NCBI GenBank assembly: GCA_033220425.1
Contig: CM065648.1
Span: forward strand, 4,340,001-4,404,000
DNA length: 64,000 nucleotides
Direction of reading: 5' to 3'
DNA from: Lepraria neglecta
Taxonomy: Eukaryota; Ascomycota; Lecanoromycetes; Lecanorales; Stereocaulaceae
The position numbers and the translations under genes were made by a program. Every line of letters begins with the position of its first letter. Positions within the stretch are counted from its first letter, which is position 1. Of this stretch, positions 10,810 to 22,226 are shown one piece after another. Under the pieces are notes generated by a model. The model was given only the letters and a program-made list of their open reading frames with translations. It had not been told where the DNA came from and did no database searches.

Positions 10810-11380
10810 CTTACGGCAAACTCTCAAATAGAGAGAGGGGTTCATGACCTCATAACCTCATGGACGATAGGCTTCATTTTCTCTTCTCTGATCGTTGTTA
10901 GAAGACTTCCCATTTTATCGAGGATCTTAGCACCATGTCTCCTAGGCCAGTGATCTTATCCGACAAGCGATGAAACAGGAACGTCCCCTCGCGGGTCTAA
11001 GAAAGAACTGGAATTGCACTTTGAGTACCGATAACTATAACTGTATCCGCGACTATTTTCTATAAAAAGCGTTACTTAGATATCTACTGAGGTGCGAAGC
11101 TATAGAAGTAATGTTCCTAACGGGCGGGCTAGCACCTAAAATATAGCGGGCAATTCGTAGAGCGTCCCGTCTTTATTCTCCTACCGTATGAGAATCTTCT
11201 GCATGCGCCGAGTTTAAACGCAATGTTCCCGGCAGGAGTCACAATATATGCGATTGACGACAGTATAAAGGACACTGCCGCGTCTCAAGCGAGCCTACAT
11301 ACCTGCAAAGATCGGCCGACATACAACCGAACAACATAAACTCCGAGACACCGCTGCGGATCAGTGTTTAGGCTACACAG
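10810..11380. other. Intergenic region, no gene seen
   Basis: A 571-bp gap. The part around 11030-11180 is AT-rich with motifs such as CTATAAAAAGCG and ATATAGCGGGC that look like decayed repeat sequence, but I could not define ends. A TATAAA-like TATAAAGG at 11264 lies about 115 bp upstream of the next ATG. Confidence 0.4.
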
Positions 11381-11760
11381 ATGATGTTTCGTTCGCTACC
11401 ATTACTGGCTCTAATTTTGGTGCCGTATTCGGCAACCACTCTGGCAGCTCCAGAACCTCACACCAACCTCGCTATGGGGCCAACAACCGCTGAAGCTCCA
11501 GCAGAACTGGATACCGCACTGAGTGATCTGATGATGCCTCGGGAGGATGCTGAAAGCAACAACTCGCCAAGTATTAAGATGGAACGCCGGCAGGATACCC
11601 AATTCATCGAGGAGTACGGGCAATTCAATCTACCTTGCAACATATCAGCAGTCAATGTCACCCTCGCCATGAAATATGTGGCTCTTTCACCTTCGAGGTA
11701 GAGTATCGAGGCTGATGAGCTAATTTGAATAGATGCAGCGCCGCAACTCGATGTCAATGA
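11381..11760 (+). CDS. Small secreted protein precursor with dibasic cleavage site (candidate)
   Basis: The ATG at 11381 opens with a strong signal peptide (MMFRSLPLLALILVPYSATTLAAPEP). A Ser/Glu-rich propeptide-like stretch ends in MERRQ, a dibasic Kex2-type site. The remainder is IEEYGQFNLPCNISAVNVTL..., with two possible N-glycosylation sites (NIS, NVT). Read without splicing it stops at 11699-11701 (106 aa). A short intron from 11698 (GTAGAG) to 11732 or 11738 would instead end in ...AATRCQ at 11760 and add one or two cysteines; at 35 or 41 nt it is short for this genome. No family is recognised. Secretion is well supported by the sequence, the function is not. Confidence 0.55.
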
Positions 11761-12545
11761 TCTTAAGTGGATCCTTCAAGCATTACGTGGCTTATGAATG
11801 GGTATCTGGACTGATAACACGCCTAAGCAATTCCGACAACTACATTAGGATGGGTTGTCACGACGGTTGTATACTGGAGGCACTCTCCTGGTTGGGCACA
11901 CAGATTTTCATCGCGGAAAGGCAGTCGGTCTGATTTCCTAAAGCTTTGGAGCCTAAAGGACTTAAGATTTCATTGCATTTGGGCTTAGGACTTGCCTGGC
12001 TAAACGCAGAGTACTATAGCTCTGCTAATGCCTATCCCCGATGGGCAGCGGTCCCATTACGAGCGACGGCCAAGTGGCATCGTCTAGCTTGTTACTGTTG
12101 ACGAGCATTTACCGTTAAAGATGTTGCTGAAAGATGTTGCTGAAAGATGTTGCTGAAAGATGTTGCTGAAAGATGTTGCTGAAAGACGTAGCCATTGTTG
12201 TAAATAGCATTCGAAAGTCTGAACATATTTGCACAGACCAATATTATGATATCATACGGCACATCAATTGATCTCTCTAAGATCTTCCTCTCCGCGAATA
12301 TCATCATCGTGATCGTTCCGTAGTACCTACCTTCCAAGTGACTATTCTTAGGGCTCAGGAGATTAAGCGAACCCGTTAGTGTTCTCAGGGACCAAAAGCG
12401 TGGAAAGTCTATTGGCAATTAAAGGCCAAGCATTCGAAGTTTGTAGCTGAAAACACAAGCTCTATCAAGCAACAAAGTCCTGCGCAACAGCCGTTGGGAG
12501 CACCATAACAAATTCAAACGACATAAACAGTGCTAACACGTTGCC
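11761..12545. other. Intergenic region with a 13-bp tandem repeat
   Basis: No convincing gene. It contains a tandem array at 12117-12181 (separate entry). The last 130 bp (12410-12545) is rich in CAA and ACA, as in a 5' leader of the next gene. Confidence 0.5.
12117..12181. repeat. Tandem repeat, five copies of a 13-bp unit
   Basis: The unit AAAGATGTTGCTG occurs five times head to tail without change, followed by a degenerate sixth copy (AAAGACGTAGCC). The perfect copies suggest recent expansion and probable length variation between strains. Confidence 0.95.
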
Positions 12546-14030
12546 ATGGCGAGTCTCAAAGTCCCCTTACGCCAGAGCAATGGCACCACAGCCTCGACGA
12601 AAGCTGTCATCCTCGTAAGGTCCCCCGCGCCCGAAAAAGGCGGTCGAGCTTATCATTCTCCAGGTCGGTGGGCCTTCAAGAGGAACTCGGTTCAGGCCAC
12701 TCTCATTAGACTTGCCTAAGGTCAGCATCGCCATTGAACATCCAGACAACGTCAAATTGACATCTTACAACAGCCTCTCTTCGATGTTGCTGGTCACCCA
12801 ATCATTTGGCATTGCCTACAAGCTGTCGCCAAAGTACCAGGCATTCGAGAAGTCATCCTGGTAGGATACTACGAGGAACACGTCTTCCGCGATTTCATCA
12901 AAGACTCTGCAAGGGAGCTCCCACAACTACGCATACAATATCTCCGAGAATACCAAGCTCTGGGCACAGCAGGCGGCCTGTACCATTTCCGTGATGCCAT
13001 TCTCAAAGGCGGCCCAGAACGTTTCTTCGTGCTCAATGCTGATGTCTGCTGCTCCTTCCCGCTCGGGGAAATGCTCAAGCTGTTCGAGGAGAAGAATGCA
13101 GAGGCTGTGATCCTTGGTACGAGAGTCAGCAACGATGCTGCCACCAACTTCGGATGCATCGTCTCGGACCCCCAGACGAAGCGAGTCCTCCATTACGTCG
13201 AGAAGCCAGAATCCCACATCTCGAACTTGATCAATTGCGGTGTCTACCTGTTCGCAACGGAGACCATCTTCCCGTCCATCAGGAACGCTATCAAGCGTCG
13301 CACAGAGCGACCACGTCTGGTTTCATACCCTTCCTCTGAGCAACTCGATGCTTCGTTCTTCTCGGAGAAGCTCGAAGATGGAGAGAAGAACGAGGTGCTC
13401 CGCTTGGAACAGGATATTCTCTCCGACTTGGCAGATAGCAACCAGTTCTTCGTCCTCGAGACCAAAGACTTCTGGCGCCAGATCAAGACTGCTGGCTCCG
13501 CTGTGCCGGCTAATGCACTCTACCTCATGAAAGCCTTCCAGTCCCAATCAGAGGAACTCGCGGCCCCCTCAGCCAGCATTCTTCCCCCGGTCTTCATCCA
13601 CCCTACTGCGACGGTCGATCCCACCGCGAAGCTCGGACCGAACGTCTCCATCGGTCCTCGTGCCGTCATTGGTGCAGGCGTACGTGTCAAGGAGTCCATT
13701 GTGCTGGAGGATGCTGAAATCAAGCACGATGCTTGTGTGCTGTACTCGATCATTGGGTGGAACAGCCGCGTAGGTGCTTGGGCTAGAGTTGAGGGTACAC
13801 CTACGCCTGTTGGGAGTCATACTACAAGCATTGTCAAGAATGGGGTCAAGGTGCAGAGCATTACTATCCTTGGCAAGGACTGTGGTGTGGGCGATGAAGT
13901 GAGGGTGCAGAACTGTGTCTGCTTGCCTAATAAGGAGTTGAAGCGGGTAAGTCTTTCCTACTCTGATTCATGAATCTGCTCATAAGTGCTAATTGATCTG
14001 TAGGATGTGACCAATGAAGTCATCATGTAG
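12546..14030 (+). CDS. GDP-mannose pyrophosphorylase-like protein, GMPPA type
   Basis: Nucleotidyltransferase-fold protein of the mannose-1-phosphate guanylyltransferase family, acting in the cytosol on GDP-mannose supply. Four exons: 12546-12614, 12664-12720, 12774-13946 and 14004-14030 (441 aa), with introns of 49, 53 and 57 nt. Signature VGGPSRGTRFRPLSLDLPK lies across the first junctions, then PLFDVAGHPIIWH, FVLNADV, HYVEKPESH and NCGVYLF. The C-terminal part is a left-handed beta-helix of hexapeptide repeats (IHPTATVDPTAKLGPNVSIG...). The VGGPSRGTRFRPLS form and the roughly 440-aa length point to the GMPPA type (a regulatory subunit in animals) rather than the shorter catalytic Psa1/GMPPB. 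The short terminal exon encodes DVTNEVIM. Confidence 0.92.
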
Positions 14031-14277
14031 AGGCGAACAACCAGTGGAGGACAGAACATTACGGCTATGCTCCGCTTCAAAAGTCTTTCTTTCGAGCATC
14101 TAGAGTAGAATAGATACCATTCGCATAGAAATTAGAGCAACTAAGAGACCATTTGCTTACATTTGTGTGGCTCGAAAGTGAAGATTTGATGAGTCAGTGG
14201 TGCGAATTTTGACGCGCTCCGCGTGCAAAACCCTGACTCTCCACGAACATTCTTCGGGTTTCAACCACACCGCAAAG

Positions 14278-16231
14278 ATGGCAGACCAAGAAGCAGCCGG
14301 CCAAATGGCCAATTTGCACCTCGACGAACCCACTGGAGAGATGGTCAGGTGGGGCTAATTCCCCGCAATTGACATGCATCCGCTGACAATTTGTAGCAAG
14401 AGTGAGCTTAAGAAGCGGATCAAGCAGCGCGAACAAGAGGAGAAGAAGAGGCAGAAGGCCGCTTCATCTGGCCCCCAGGCAGAGAAGAAAGCTGTGTCTG
14501 CGGAGGAACAAGAGAGCGAATTGACACCGAATGTAGGTTTTCATTGGCTCCGCACCTAGCAGGCAGGGCAAACACTGACATACAACCAGCAATACTTTGA
14601 GATCCGGTCGCGCAAGGTCCAAGAGCTCAGCAAGACCCACAAGACCTACCCTCACAAGTTCAGTAGGAACATAAGATTGCCGGAATTCGTCCCGAAGTAT
14701 GAGCACCTCAAGACCGGCGAGCATGTCAAAGACGTCGAAGTTAGGGTTGCAGGCCGCGTCTACACCAAGAGAGCCTCAGGCTCCAAGCTCGTCTTCTACG
14801 ATATCCGAGCAGAGGGCGTCAGAGTTCAGATCATGTGCCAAGCTCAAGAAGCGTCGGGTGCTTTATCCTTCGAGCAACAACATGAGCACCTACGAAGGGG
14901 TGACACGATAGGCGTGATCGGCTACCCAGGCCGAACAGCTCCTAGGAATCGACCAGATGGGGAACTCTCAGTTTTCGCTACGGAGGTGCAATGGCTCACA
15001 CCATGCCTTCACCAAATCCCCTCTGAACATTATGGCTTCAGGGATAAGGAGCAGCGATACCGACAAAGGGAGTTAGACCTGATCATGAACGACAATGTTC
15101 GCAACATCTTCATCGCGCGGTCAAAGGCTCTTGACTACATCCACGGTTTCTTCAAGGCGAGGGATTTCATTCAAGTGGAGACTCCTATGATGAATGCTAT
15201 AGCCGGAGGGGCTACGGCCAAGCCGTTCACGACTCACCACAACGACCTGAACATGGACCTCTTCATGCGTGTTGCTCCTGAGCTCTATCTCAAGCGGCTG
15301 GTAGTTGGAGGTCTAGAACGTGTCTACGAGATGGGAAGGCAATTCAGGAATGAGGGAATTGACTTGACCCACAATCCAGAATTCACGACTTGCGAGTACT
15401 ACGAGGCATACGCTGACGTCTACGACGTCATGGAGACCACTGAGGATCTGGTAACAGGACTCGTCAAGCACGTCACAGGTGGCTACGAGACTACGTTCCA
15501 TACACAGACGGGCGAGGTATACCACGTCAACTGGGCCAAGCCTTGGAAGCGTATCGAGATGATACCAGCCCTTGAGGAAGCATGCGGAGAGAAGTTCCCA
15601 GATCCCACGGAACTGCATACCGCGGATACCAACGAGTTTCTCAGACAACTATTGAAGAAGATGAACGTCGAATGCTCGCCGCCGTTGACAAATGCCCGCA
15701 TGCTCGATAAGCTCGTTGGCGAGTACATCGAAGAGAAATGTATCAACCCTACTTTCATCACCGGTCATGCGCAAATGATGTCGCCTCTCGCCAAAGCCCA
15801 CCGCGACATTCCTGGCCTCTGTGAGCGCTTTGAAGCCTTTGTTTGCAAGAAGGAGATCGTGAACGCCTACACAGAACTGAACAACCCATTTGATCAGAGG
15901 CTACGTTTCGAAGAGCAAGCGAGACAGAAGGCCCAGGGAGATGACGAGGCGCAAATGGTCGACGAGGCATTCTGCAGGGCTTTGGAGTACGGATTGCCGC
16001 CCACGGGAGGTTGGGGAATGGGCATTGACCGCATGATTATGTTCTTGACGGATAACTACAGCATCAAGGAGGTGCTTGCTTTCCCGTTCATGAAGGACGA
16101 ACAAGGGCAGGGCAAGAAGCTAGCGGCTGAGGAGGTGGGAATTAAGCCCGAGGTTGAGGAAGGTATTGGTGAGTCAAGACCACCAGTTCCTCTCTTAACA
16201 CGGGCTAACGACCTGTACAGGGCACAAATAG
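14278..16231 (+). CDS. KRS1: Cytoplasmic lysyl-tRNA synthetase
   Basis: Class II aminoacyl-tRNA synthetase charging tRNA-Lys. Four exons: 14278-14348, 14397-14532, 14590-16168 and 16221-16231 (598 aa). The N-terminus has the eukaryotic Lys-rich tRNA-binding helix ([20 protein letters not shown]). The OB-fold anticodon-binding domain follows ([22 protein letters not shown]). Class II motifs are present: motif 1 FIQVETPMM, motif 2 [17 protein letters not shown] and motif 3 [15 protein letters not shown]. The last exon codes only for the C-terminal residues completing ...EEGIGHK. Reading through the last intron would add about 20 unrelated residues, so the spliced end is preferred. It lies 247 bp downstream of the GMPPA-type gene on the same strand. 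Confidence 0.97.
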
Positions 16232-17413
16232 ATGCGTGACGTGACTCCGGAAGGATTAGAAAGCGTGGTTAGTTACCTCTCGAGCTCACCGAGGTATGGT
16301 TTCGACCCGATCAATGGTCATTGCATAGCATCCTGCACAGACAGAACAGCTTAGCTATTGGTAGGAGCTTAGCCGCTCTTCCGGCGTGAGTTTGGGACAA
16401 TGCCCAAGGATTTATCAGATATAGATGGCTCCCGGACAGACAGTTGAGCTATTGGCAGGTATGGAGCCGGGCATGGCTTAGGGACGATGGGACATGCGCA
16501 ATGACCACATAGACAGGCACTCAAATATGAGGTGACTATCCCCACGGGTTTCGACCATGCTCTGTATATATTGGAGGGTAGCCCGCCGTGCAATTTTGTC
16601 ATTCTACTCGAGGCCACCGCTTTGCCATATGTATGTTTGGGGTTATCAACAACAAGCCTGTTCTGGCTTCAAGGGGCTCGGCCCATACTCTACAACCACT
16701 CACCTCCGTCGCCACCTCAAAGGAGGACAAGTTCACTCATGGCAACCTCCTGGCCGTCGCCTTTCGACCGAAAATTGCCCACGTTCTCGCTATGTTTATC
16801 CACAGATTATCACCACCAAAGGCCATTCTGAAGTAGCACCTTCTGCTACGGCCGAGTACAAGGCTTTCAGATGAATCCCATCCCCACCTAGTTTGCCATC
16901 AGCGATCCCGTCACTTTCGAAACACAGCATCAGCCCTGGTAGCCAACCAGAGAGTCAAGAATACGAGGTTTCGCTCCCTTTTTCCGTCGCCACTTTGCCA
17001 GGAACGTGAAGCAACCCAATCGGCTAGGACGGTTAGGACTTCTTGTTTTGGCAGTTAAACGAAGAAACAGCGGAAGACTATACCTCGTCAACGCTCTCTT
17101 AAATCGCCTTGGCAAATACATTTTCCCGGCTTCACGCGTTCTTGTATTTTGAACACTTCTTACTCCTATGGCCTGATGACTTATGCAGACTCATTGACTG
17201 TAACACAAAAACATCAATTCTGTCACTTTCCGGGTAACACTCATCCTGAGTTCTTTACATCTCATCACCTTTGAACCTTTTGTTTTAAATCGAAATTCCA
17301 TTCCATTCCTTTCCTCTCCTCCATTTCCCACCAACATCCACAATCATTTCATCACCCCTCAACCCCCAACACAGCTTCTGCAATTCCCTTCTCTCCTCCA
17401 TCCCACACCCACG
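16232..17413. other. Intergenic region with degenerate direct repeats
   Basis: This 1.18-kb gap separates KRS1 from the next gene. An ACAGACAG...GAGCTATTGG(T/C)AGG motif appears twice (about 16338-16368 and 16437-16465) as an imperfect direct repeat. Open frames near 16590-16870 overlap in all three frames and match nothing I know, so I do not call a gene. The last 250 bp is a pyrimidine-rich 5' leader. Confidence 0.5.
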
Positions 17414-18878
17414 ATGGCTCAAGCAACCCACAAGACCTTCCAAGAGGTAGTCGTCCACACGGCAAAATGCGAAGAATGCAACAAGCACAACAAAGCCATC
17501 ATGTACCGCTGCACAGACTGCGGTCATCAATTCTGCACACGGTGTTGGAACCAGACAGGAGGTCTGGGGACGCATAGCAAGGCTAGTGATGCTATGCAGC
17601 GACCGATCGTCCTGCCGTACGTTAAGGTAGGCCAGAAGAAGGTGGTGAAGAAGAAGAGCCAGTCTGTTGTGAGACCTACGAGGAAGAAGAAGAATGTTGT
17701 TGAATCTGATGATGATGAGGAGGATAAGGAGATGCGGGATGAGTCTCCTACTATTGAGAAGACGGCGAGGAAGGAGCGGAGTATGACTGTCAAGACGGGC
17801 CTTGCTTCAGCTCCCTCGCATGGGCCTCGCACTGGAGAAGTATTCTACTCATGTGCAGACTCTTTGAACTGCAAGGCTGACATGAGACCAGAACTCAGCT
17901 TCCCTCCACCAAGCAACTGACTCACCCAGCAGCTTCAGAGGCGGCATTGTACCGCACAATACACCTCGCACTGGCACCTTAATCTCCCCTTCCTCCCCTG
18001 ACGTGACTGGCATTGACACACTACTCCGAGCAGCAGCATCAATCGAATCAATAGCCTCTCAATTCCCCTCGCCCCACATACCCTCCACACCCCGGATGCG
18101 TTCCCTCAACGCCATCTCAATCGAATCACTCTGCTCGCCATCACCCGGCCCACAGTCACACACACCATCAACACCTCGAACACCCCGCCTGCCCGACCTA
18201 AGCTCCTACGCCAACAGCAGCTTTGCCCGTCGCGCCGCGCAGCTCCAGAGCCCACGTTTCATTCCCGAAGAAGAAGAAGAAGCTTCTGAGGACATTCCAA
18301 TGTACGATTATTCCGGGAGCACTGGGTTTGTGCCAGTGAACTCTCCCAAGGCGAGGAAGAGCAGATCCGGGAGTCTGGCTGGCGGTAGGGGTTATGGGGC
18401 TGATTTCGCTACGCGTATGATGGCGAGGGCGGAGACGGAGAAGGGAAGTAGGCAGATTGATGAATATTTTAGTCAGGGGAGGGAGAGGAGGTTCGAGTGT
18501 CCTGATACGCCGGCACCGCCGATGATCAATCAGAGGAATGGGACTATGAACTTCGGTGGCAATATCGAGGGCGTGGATGGGAGGCTGTCGGGTTCTGGTG
18601 AGAGGAAGCACGGGTATAGCAATGGGAATGGCACAGACAGTGAGCTTGAAATCATTGCGGTTAAGAAGGTCAAGAAAACTAAAACGTATCAGGTCGACTC
18701 CAAGAATACCCATATCCCCCAACCCGCCCGTACCAATACCACCCTAGAGACCCCAGGGTCTAAGCTCAAAACACCAGAGCCACGTCTCGAGAAACGCCTA
18801 GGCCACGTCAATGCACCAACACCCAAGAGTACGAGCCCGAAGACTCTCAGGTGGCCGATACATGTGTCTCGGAGTTAG
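17414..18878 (+). CDS. Zinc-binding (B-box-like) protein of unknown function
   Basis: The N-terminus has a compact Cys/His cluster, CEECNKHNKAIMYRCTDCGHQFCTRCW...H, resembling a B-box or related treble-clef finger. A Lys-rich basic stretch (KKVVKKKSQSVVRPTRKKK) and an acidic stretch (ESDDDEEDKEMRDE) follow. The best model has exons 17414-17852 and 17899-18878 (472 aa), with a 46-nt intron starting GTGCAG and holding a CTGAC branch point 20 nt from its CAG end. The junction reads FYSSSLHQATDSPSSFRGG. An alternative donor at 17781 is possible in the same phase. The rest is Ser/Pro-rich and disordered, with several SPxPxS and STPR phosphorylation-like motifs. A nuclear role is plausible but unproven. 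Confidence 0.65.
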
Positions 18879-19123
18879 GAGATGGCTTATTGAAGATTGT
18901 GTTTAGATCGATCGTGCAAACCAAATACCAGACAGAAAGCATATTGAAATTGCGTCACTTAATAAAAAATGTCTTACAATACATGAAGTCATCAAACCTT
19001 GGGTATAGGTGGTGAGCGTCCACCAAACATCTCAACATGCAGAGTCCAAAAGAATCGCCGCTGGGAACGAATGATCCTTCCCCATCGTAGCAATCATCTT
19101 CCCTTCCTTCAAACTCACAACTG

Positions 19124-19388
19124 CTACATCATACTCCGCTTCAACTGCTTCTTAATCTTTGTCCACAAACCATCTTTTACTGCATCGCTGTTAGCTTCCT
19201 AAAATCTCAAAAAGGATATGAACTATACTTACGCGGTTTCTCCCCCTACTAACACGTCTCGCATTCTCTACGTCCTTCTTCTCCTGCTCCTCAGCCTCAA
19301 GATGACGCTTCAGCTCTGCATGCCTCTCCATTTCTTCTTGATTCATAGCCGAAGTGCGGGCGCCAGGTCCGGCCCATCCTGAGGACAT
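19124..19388 (-). CDS. Small charged protein, unknown function
   Basis: The ATG at 19388 opens a frame rich in Glu, Lys and Arg (MNQEEMERHAELKRHLEAEEQEKKDVENARRVSRGRNR), a likely long helix. The frame meets a good donor (GTAAGT) at 19232. With an acceptor at 19199 (34-nt intron) the second exon reads EANSDAVKDGLWTKIKKQLKRSMM, ending at 19124 (76 aa). The intron would be unusually short for this genome. If unspliced the protein ends at about 19191 with 65 aa. Homology is not recognised. The strong donor and the amphipathic second exon favour a real gene. Confidence 0.5.
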
Positions 19389-20270
19389 GGGGTCTTTGGT
19401 GGGCTCTTGAGCGGAAGAGGTGGATAAGTGGTTGTTTTTAGTTGGTGGTGTTTGTATCTATTTGATATGGTTGATTGGGATTGGCTAGTTCTGTTGTGGT
19501 TGGTATAGGGACGATTGGCTTCCTTTTGTTCGAAAGAGGATATCAGAAAGACATAATGATATGGAAAGAAAGTAGTGTGCAGGATATTAAGAAGTTGTTA
19601 TATAGCAAATGGAAAAAGGCAGTGCTTCTAGTAGAGTACTAAAAGGAAAAAGGCTGAAGCACCACATGACTAAAGGACGCATTTCGTACATGTAAGCACT
19701 TGTAAATTCACCTACTTACACCGAATAATAACCTCGTCGCTCCCAATGTCGGCATTACCTACACTGCCTCAATTGAATTGGAGTCTCATGGCAGCCTTGC
19801 GGGAAATAAATCTCAACGTCGATCATTTATTATCGGAAAGTTGCCCTACATACCTTATGGTGCCCGGACCCGTTGAAGCTGCAACTATTTTGGCAGCTTT
19901 CCTAGCTTGGCTACCTTAAGAGCCTCAGCTCGCTGTTGCTATTTTGGTCAAGATGGGCTTCTTTGATCTCCCTGTCCAAGACTCAGAAGTTTACGGGCTA
20001 TGGTCACACGATAAATCAACAAATATCCCTCACAATATCAGCGCGGGATACAAGCAATGCGGGGTCGCCAGGCGTTTCCATTTTTAGCACCTCGCTTCCA
20101 GCTCCCAAGACGGGTACAGCCGCGACGATCTTTAGCGTCGATCTTACCAGATCGTGGACCTCTAACGACTGACGCGCAGCTCAAAGCTGCCTGCGACAAA
20201 ACAGCTCAAGCAGTTACAACGCCCTCAACTGTTCTCTCCACCAAGCCTCTCTATCCTCTCCAGCTCCACC
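19389..20270. other. Intergenic region between divergent genes
   Basis: 882 bp between the small charged protein (-) and the RING protein (+). It contains open frames upstream of 20271 but no family match. The stretch 20140-20270 is CT- and CA-rich, as in a fungal 5' leader. No repeat was seen. Confidence 0.45.
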
Positions 20271-21075
20271 ATGGCATCATACGAAGGTACCCACACTCTG
20301 CCCACGTCCAAAGCCTCACTAACGCTCCCCCAGTGGAACACAACGTCCCCAAATCCGACCCCAACGCCCCCTCCAACCCTCCCCGCCGCCCAGACCTCTC
20401 CACCTTCTTCTCCACACTCGAACACGTCGATACATCTAACGTCTCCAACGAGCACGCAACACCCATACCGAGTGATGTCTCAGCCGCTTTCCGAACGCTG
20501 GGCGAAGCGTTTCAGCGAATGAGGATGTATAGGAGTGGGGAGGGCCCGCTGGATGATATGGTTGAGAGTCTATTGGCTGATGCGGAGATGCCGCCGAAGG
20601 AGGTTAAGGGTGTTTCGCAGGGGTTTTTGGACGGTGAGTGAGACCCGCGGGTCCGTGAGGCGATGTGCGGAAGACATCAATGGGCGAAATGTGGTACAAA
20701 TGACACATGGAAGCAGAGAATTGAGAGGTGGACAAGAGCTGATCGCCATTCTTTACAGAGCTCGAGCGAGTACCCAACAAGATCCTGAAACCGTCAATGG
20801 ACTGCCCAATCTGCGGCAATCCCTTCCTAGAAGGTATGGTTCTCTCCATCCTTTCGAGCGCATTTGCGCTAACCAGAATCTCAGACGAATACCCTCTCGT
20901 TGTCCGCCTACCCTGTAACAAGAACCACATATTTGACCTAGAGTGTATCGCACCATGGCTAAAACTCCACGCTACCTGTCCACTCGACCGGAAAGACTTA
21001 GTAAAAGAGAAAGCCCCTCCACCACCGCCAAAAGACGAAGAGGAGGATGGCGAGTGGGATGATATGTATGCATGA
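20271..21075 (+). CDS. RING-H2 finger protein
   Basis: Probable E3 ubiquitin ligase. Four exons: 20271-20286, 20334-20633, 20759-20833 and 20885-21075 (193 aa), with introns of 47, 125 and 51 nt, all in phase. The first exon encodes only MASYE plus one base. The RING-H2 domain is assembled across introns 2 and 3: DCPICGNPFLE-DEYPLVVRLPCNKNHIFDLECIAPWLKLHATCPLDR, giving the C3H2C3 ligand order. The C-terminus is a Pro run followed by an acidic tail (KDEEEDGEWDDMYA). The intron after the first CPICG pair means the domain is missed if exons are called separately. The substrate is unknown. Confidence 0.85.
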
Positions 21076-21146
21076 CATCAGATATTGGACATAGTATTTC
21101 AAGCGTGCATTAGATGGCATATTAATCCCATCGATTCCATTGTCTC

Positions 21147-22226
21147 TCAAAAGTTTCCTCTGACCTTATCGCTCAAATACTCCCCGTAAACCACTTCACC
21201 CTCCCCCTCTCGCCCTGGCACCCTAGCATCCCAATCCGGCTCAAAGAAAAACGGCACACTAACCCTATACCCACTTCCCCTATGCACAACTCGATGTTTC
21301 GTAGCCTTCCACTTTCCTTCACTCCACCGCGCCATCATGTCACCAATATTAACCACCAACGCCCCCTCAGCCGGATTCACATCAACCCACCTCCCCCCTC
21401 CTTCCTCCTCAACCCAAGCTTGTAAAGCCCCCTTTGTCTCGTCCGCCAGTAGTAGCGTAACACATCCATAGTCTGAGTGCACACCACAGCTTACTCCCCC
21501 TTCCGGTGCGTCGTCAGGCAAAGGCGGATACCCAATAGCCCTCATAACCCACCAGCTCTTCCTCGTATTGCTCACAAATACATCTTCCATGCCCTCTCCG
21601 AGCGCCATACCCATTGCTCGCATGACTGCTGTGCCGAGCTCTAGCATCTTTGAGATGAATTCCTCGTAGACTTCTCGGAAGCCAGAGGGGGTGGAGGGCC
21701 ATTGGTTGATTCCCTGTAAGAGGTCGTATGGTGGCTGCTTTCCAACTTCATCCTCCGTAGGTTCTGCATCTCTTACGGGTCTGTAGTAGTCCAACGCTTC
21801 ATGCCAGTCTCTCTTCCCTTGTGTAACATTATCGCCAATGACTTGATATCCGCGCGCTCCATCGCCGTTGCCTATGCCTACGTCTCGGCGTTTTAACTTT
21901 TCCTTTTCGGTGACTGGGGTATGGAGGAAGAAGTCTCGTGCGAGAGACAGAACGCGGTTGGAGAGGGCGGCGGATAGGTTGTGATTCGTGAGGTAGAAGA
22001 AGCCGGGGGAGGTGCAGGCGGTGGAGAGGGATTGGGCGGTGCGGTTTAGATCTGCCTTTGAAGCATCATAGCGGAGGAAGGGGGAGATGTCTATGGTAGG
22101 AAAGGGCGAGGTTTGAATTGCGTCGCGGGTGGTCGCGGTAGCGGTGGTGGTAGTGGTAGTGGAAGACATTGAGTTATTTGGATTCGCTTGAACATCGATA
22201 GTTTTAGAAGATTTTGGAGAGTACAT
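21147..22226 (-). CDS. 2-oxoglutarate/Fe(II)-dependent oxygenase (isopenicillin N synthase-like)
   Basis: Single exon, 359 aa. The N-terminal DIOX_N part is FPTIDISPFL...CTSPGFFYLTNHNL. The catalytic double-stranded beta-helix has the iron triad HxD...H in CGVHSDYGCVTLLLAD and WKATKHRVVH, and the RxS co-substrate motif in YRVSVPFFFEP. All key residues are present, so an active oxygenase is likely. The substrate is unknown; relatives act on gibberellins, thymine, flavonols or secondary metabolites. No biosynthetic cluster surrounds it. The second Met (MSSTTTTT, after 18 residues) could be the true start, because the first residues look like leader sequence. It lies on the same strand downstream of the dynamin gene. 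Confidence 0.9.
   Translation of the reverse strand: MYSPKSSKTIDVQANPNNSMSSTTTTTTATATTRDAIQTSPFPTIDISPFLRYDASKADLNRTAQSLSTACTSPGFFYLTNHNLSAALSNRVLSLARDFFLHTPVTEKEKLKRRDVGIGNGDGARGYQVIGDNVTQGKRDWHEALDYYRPVRDAEPTEDEVGKQPPYDLLQGINQWPSTPSGFREVYEEFISKMLELGTAVMRAMGMALGEGMEDVFVSNTRKSWWVMRAIGYPPLPDDAPEGGVSCGVHSDYGCVTLLLADETKGALQAWVEEEGGGRWVDVNPAEGALVVNIGDMMARWSEGKWKATKHRVVHRGSGYRVSVPFFFEPDWDARVPGREGEGEVVYGEYLSDKVRGNF

Noticed and set aside
12117-12181. CRISPR-like array
   Set aside because: Units are contiguous with no spacers and the DNA is eukaryotic; it is a simple tandem repeat.
16532-16874. A short gene after KRS1 (overlapping frames of 82-105 codons)
   Set aside because: Three overlapping frames of similar length are open, none has a recognisable family or clear start context.
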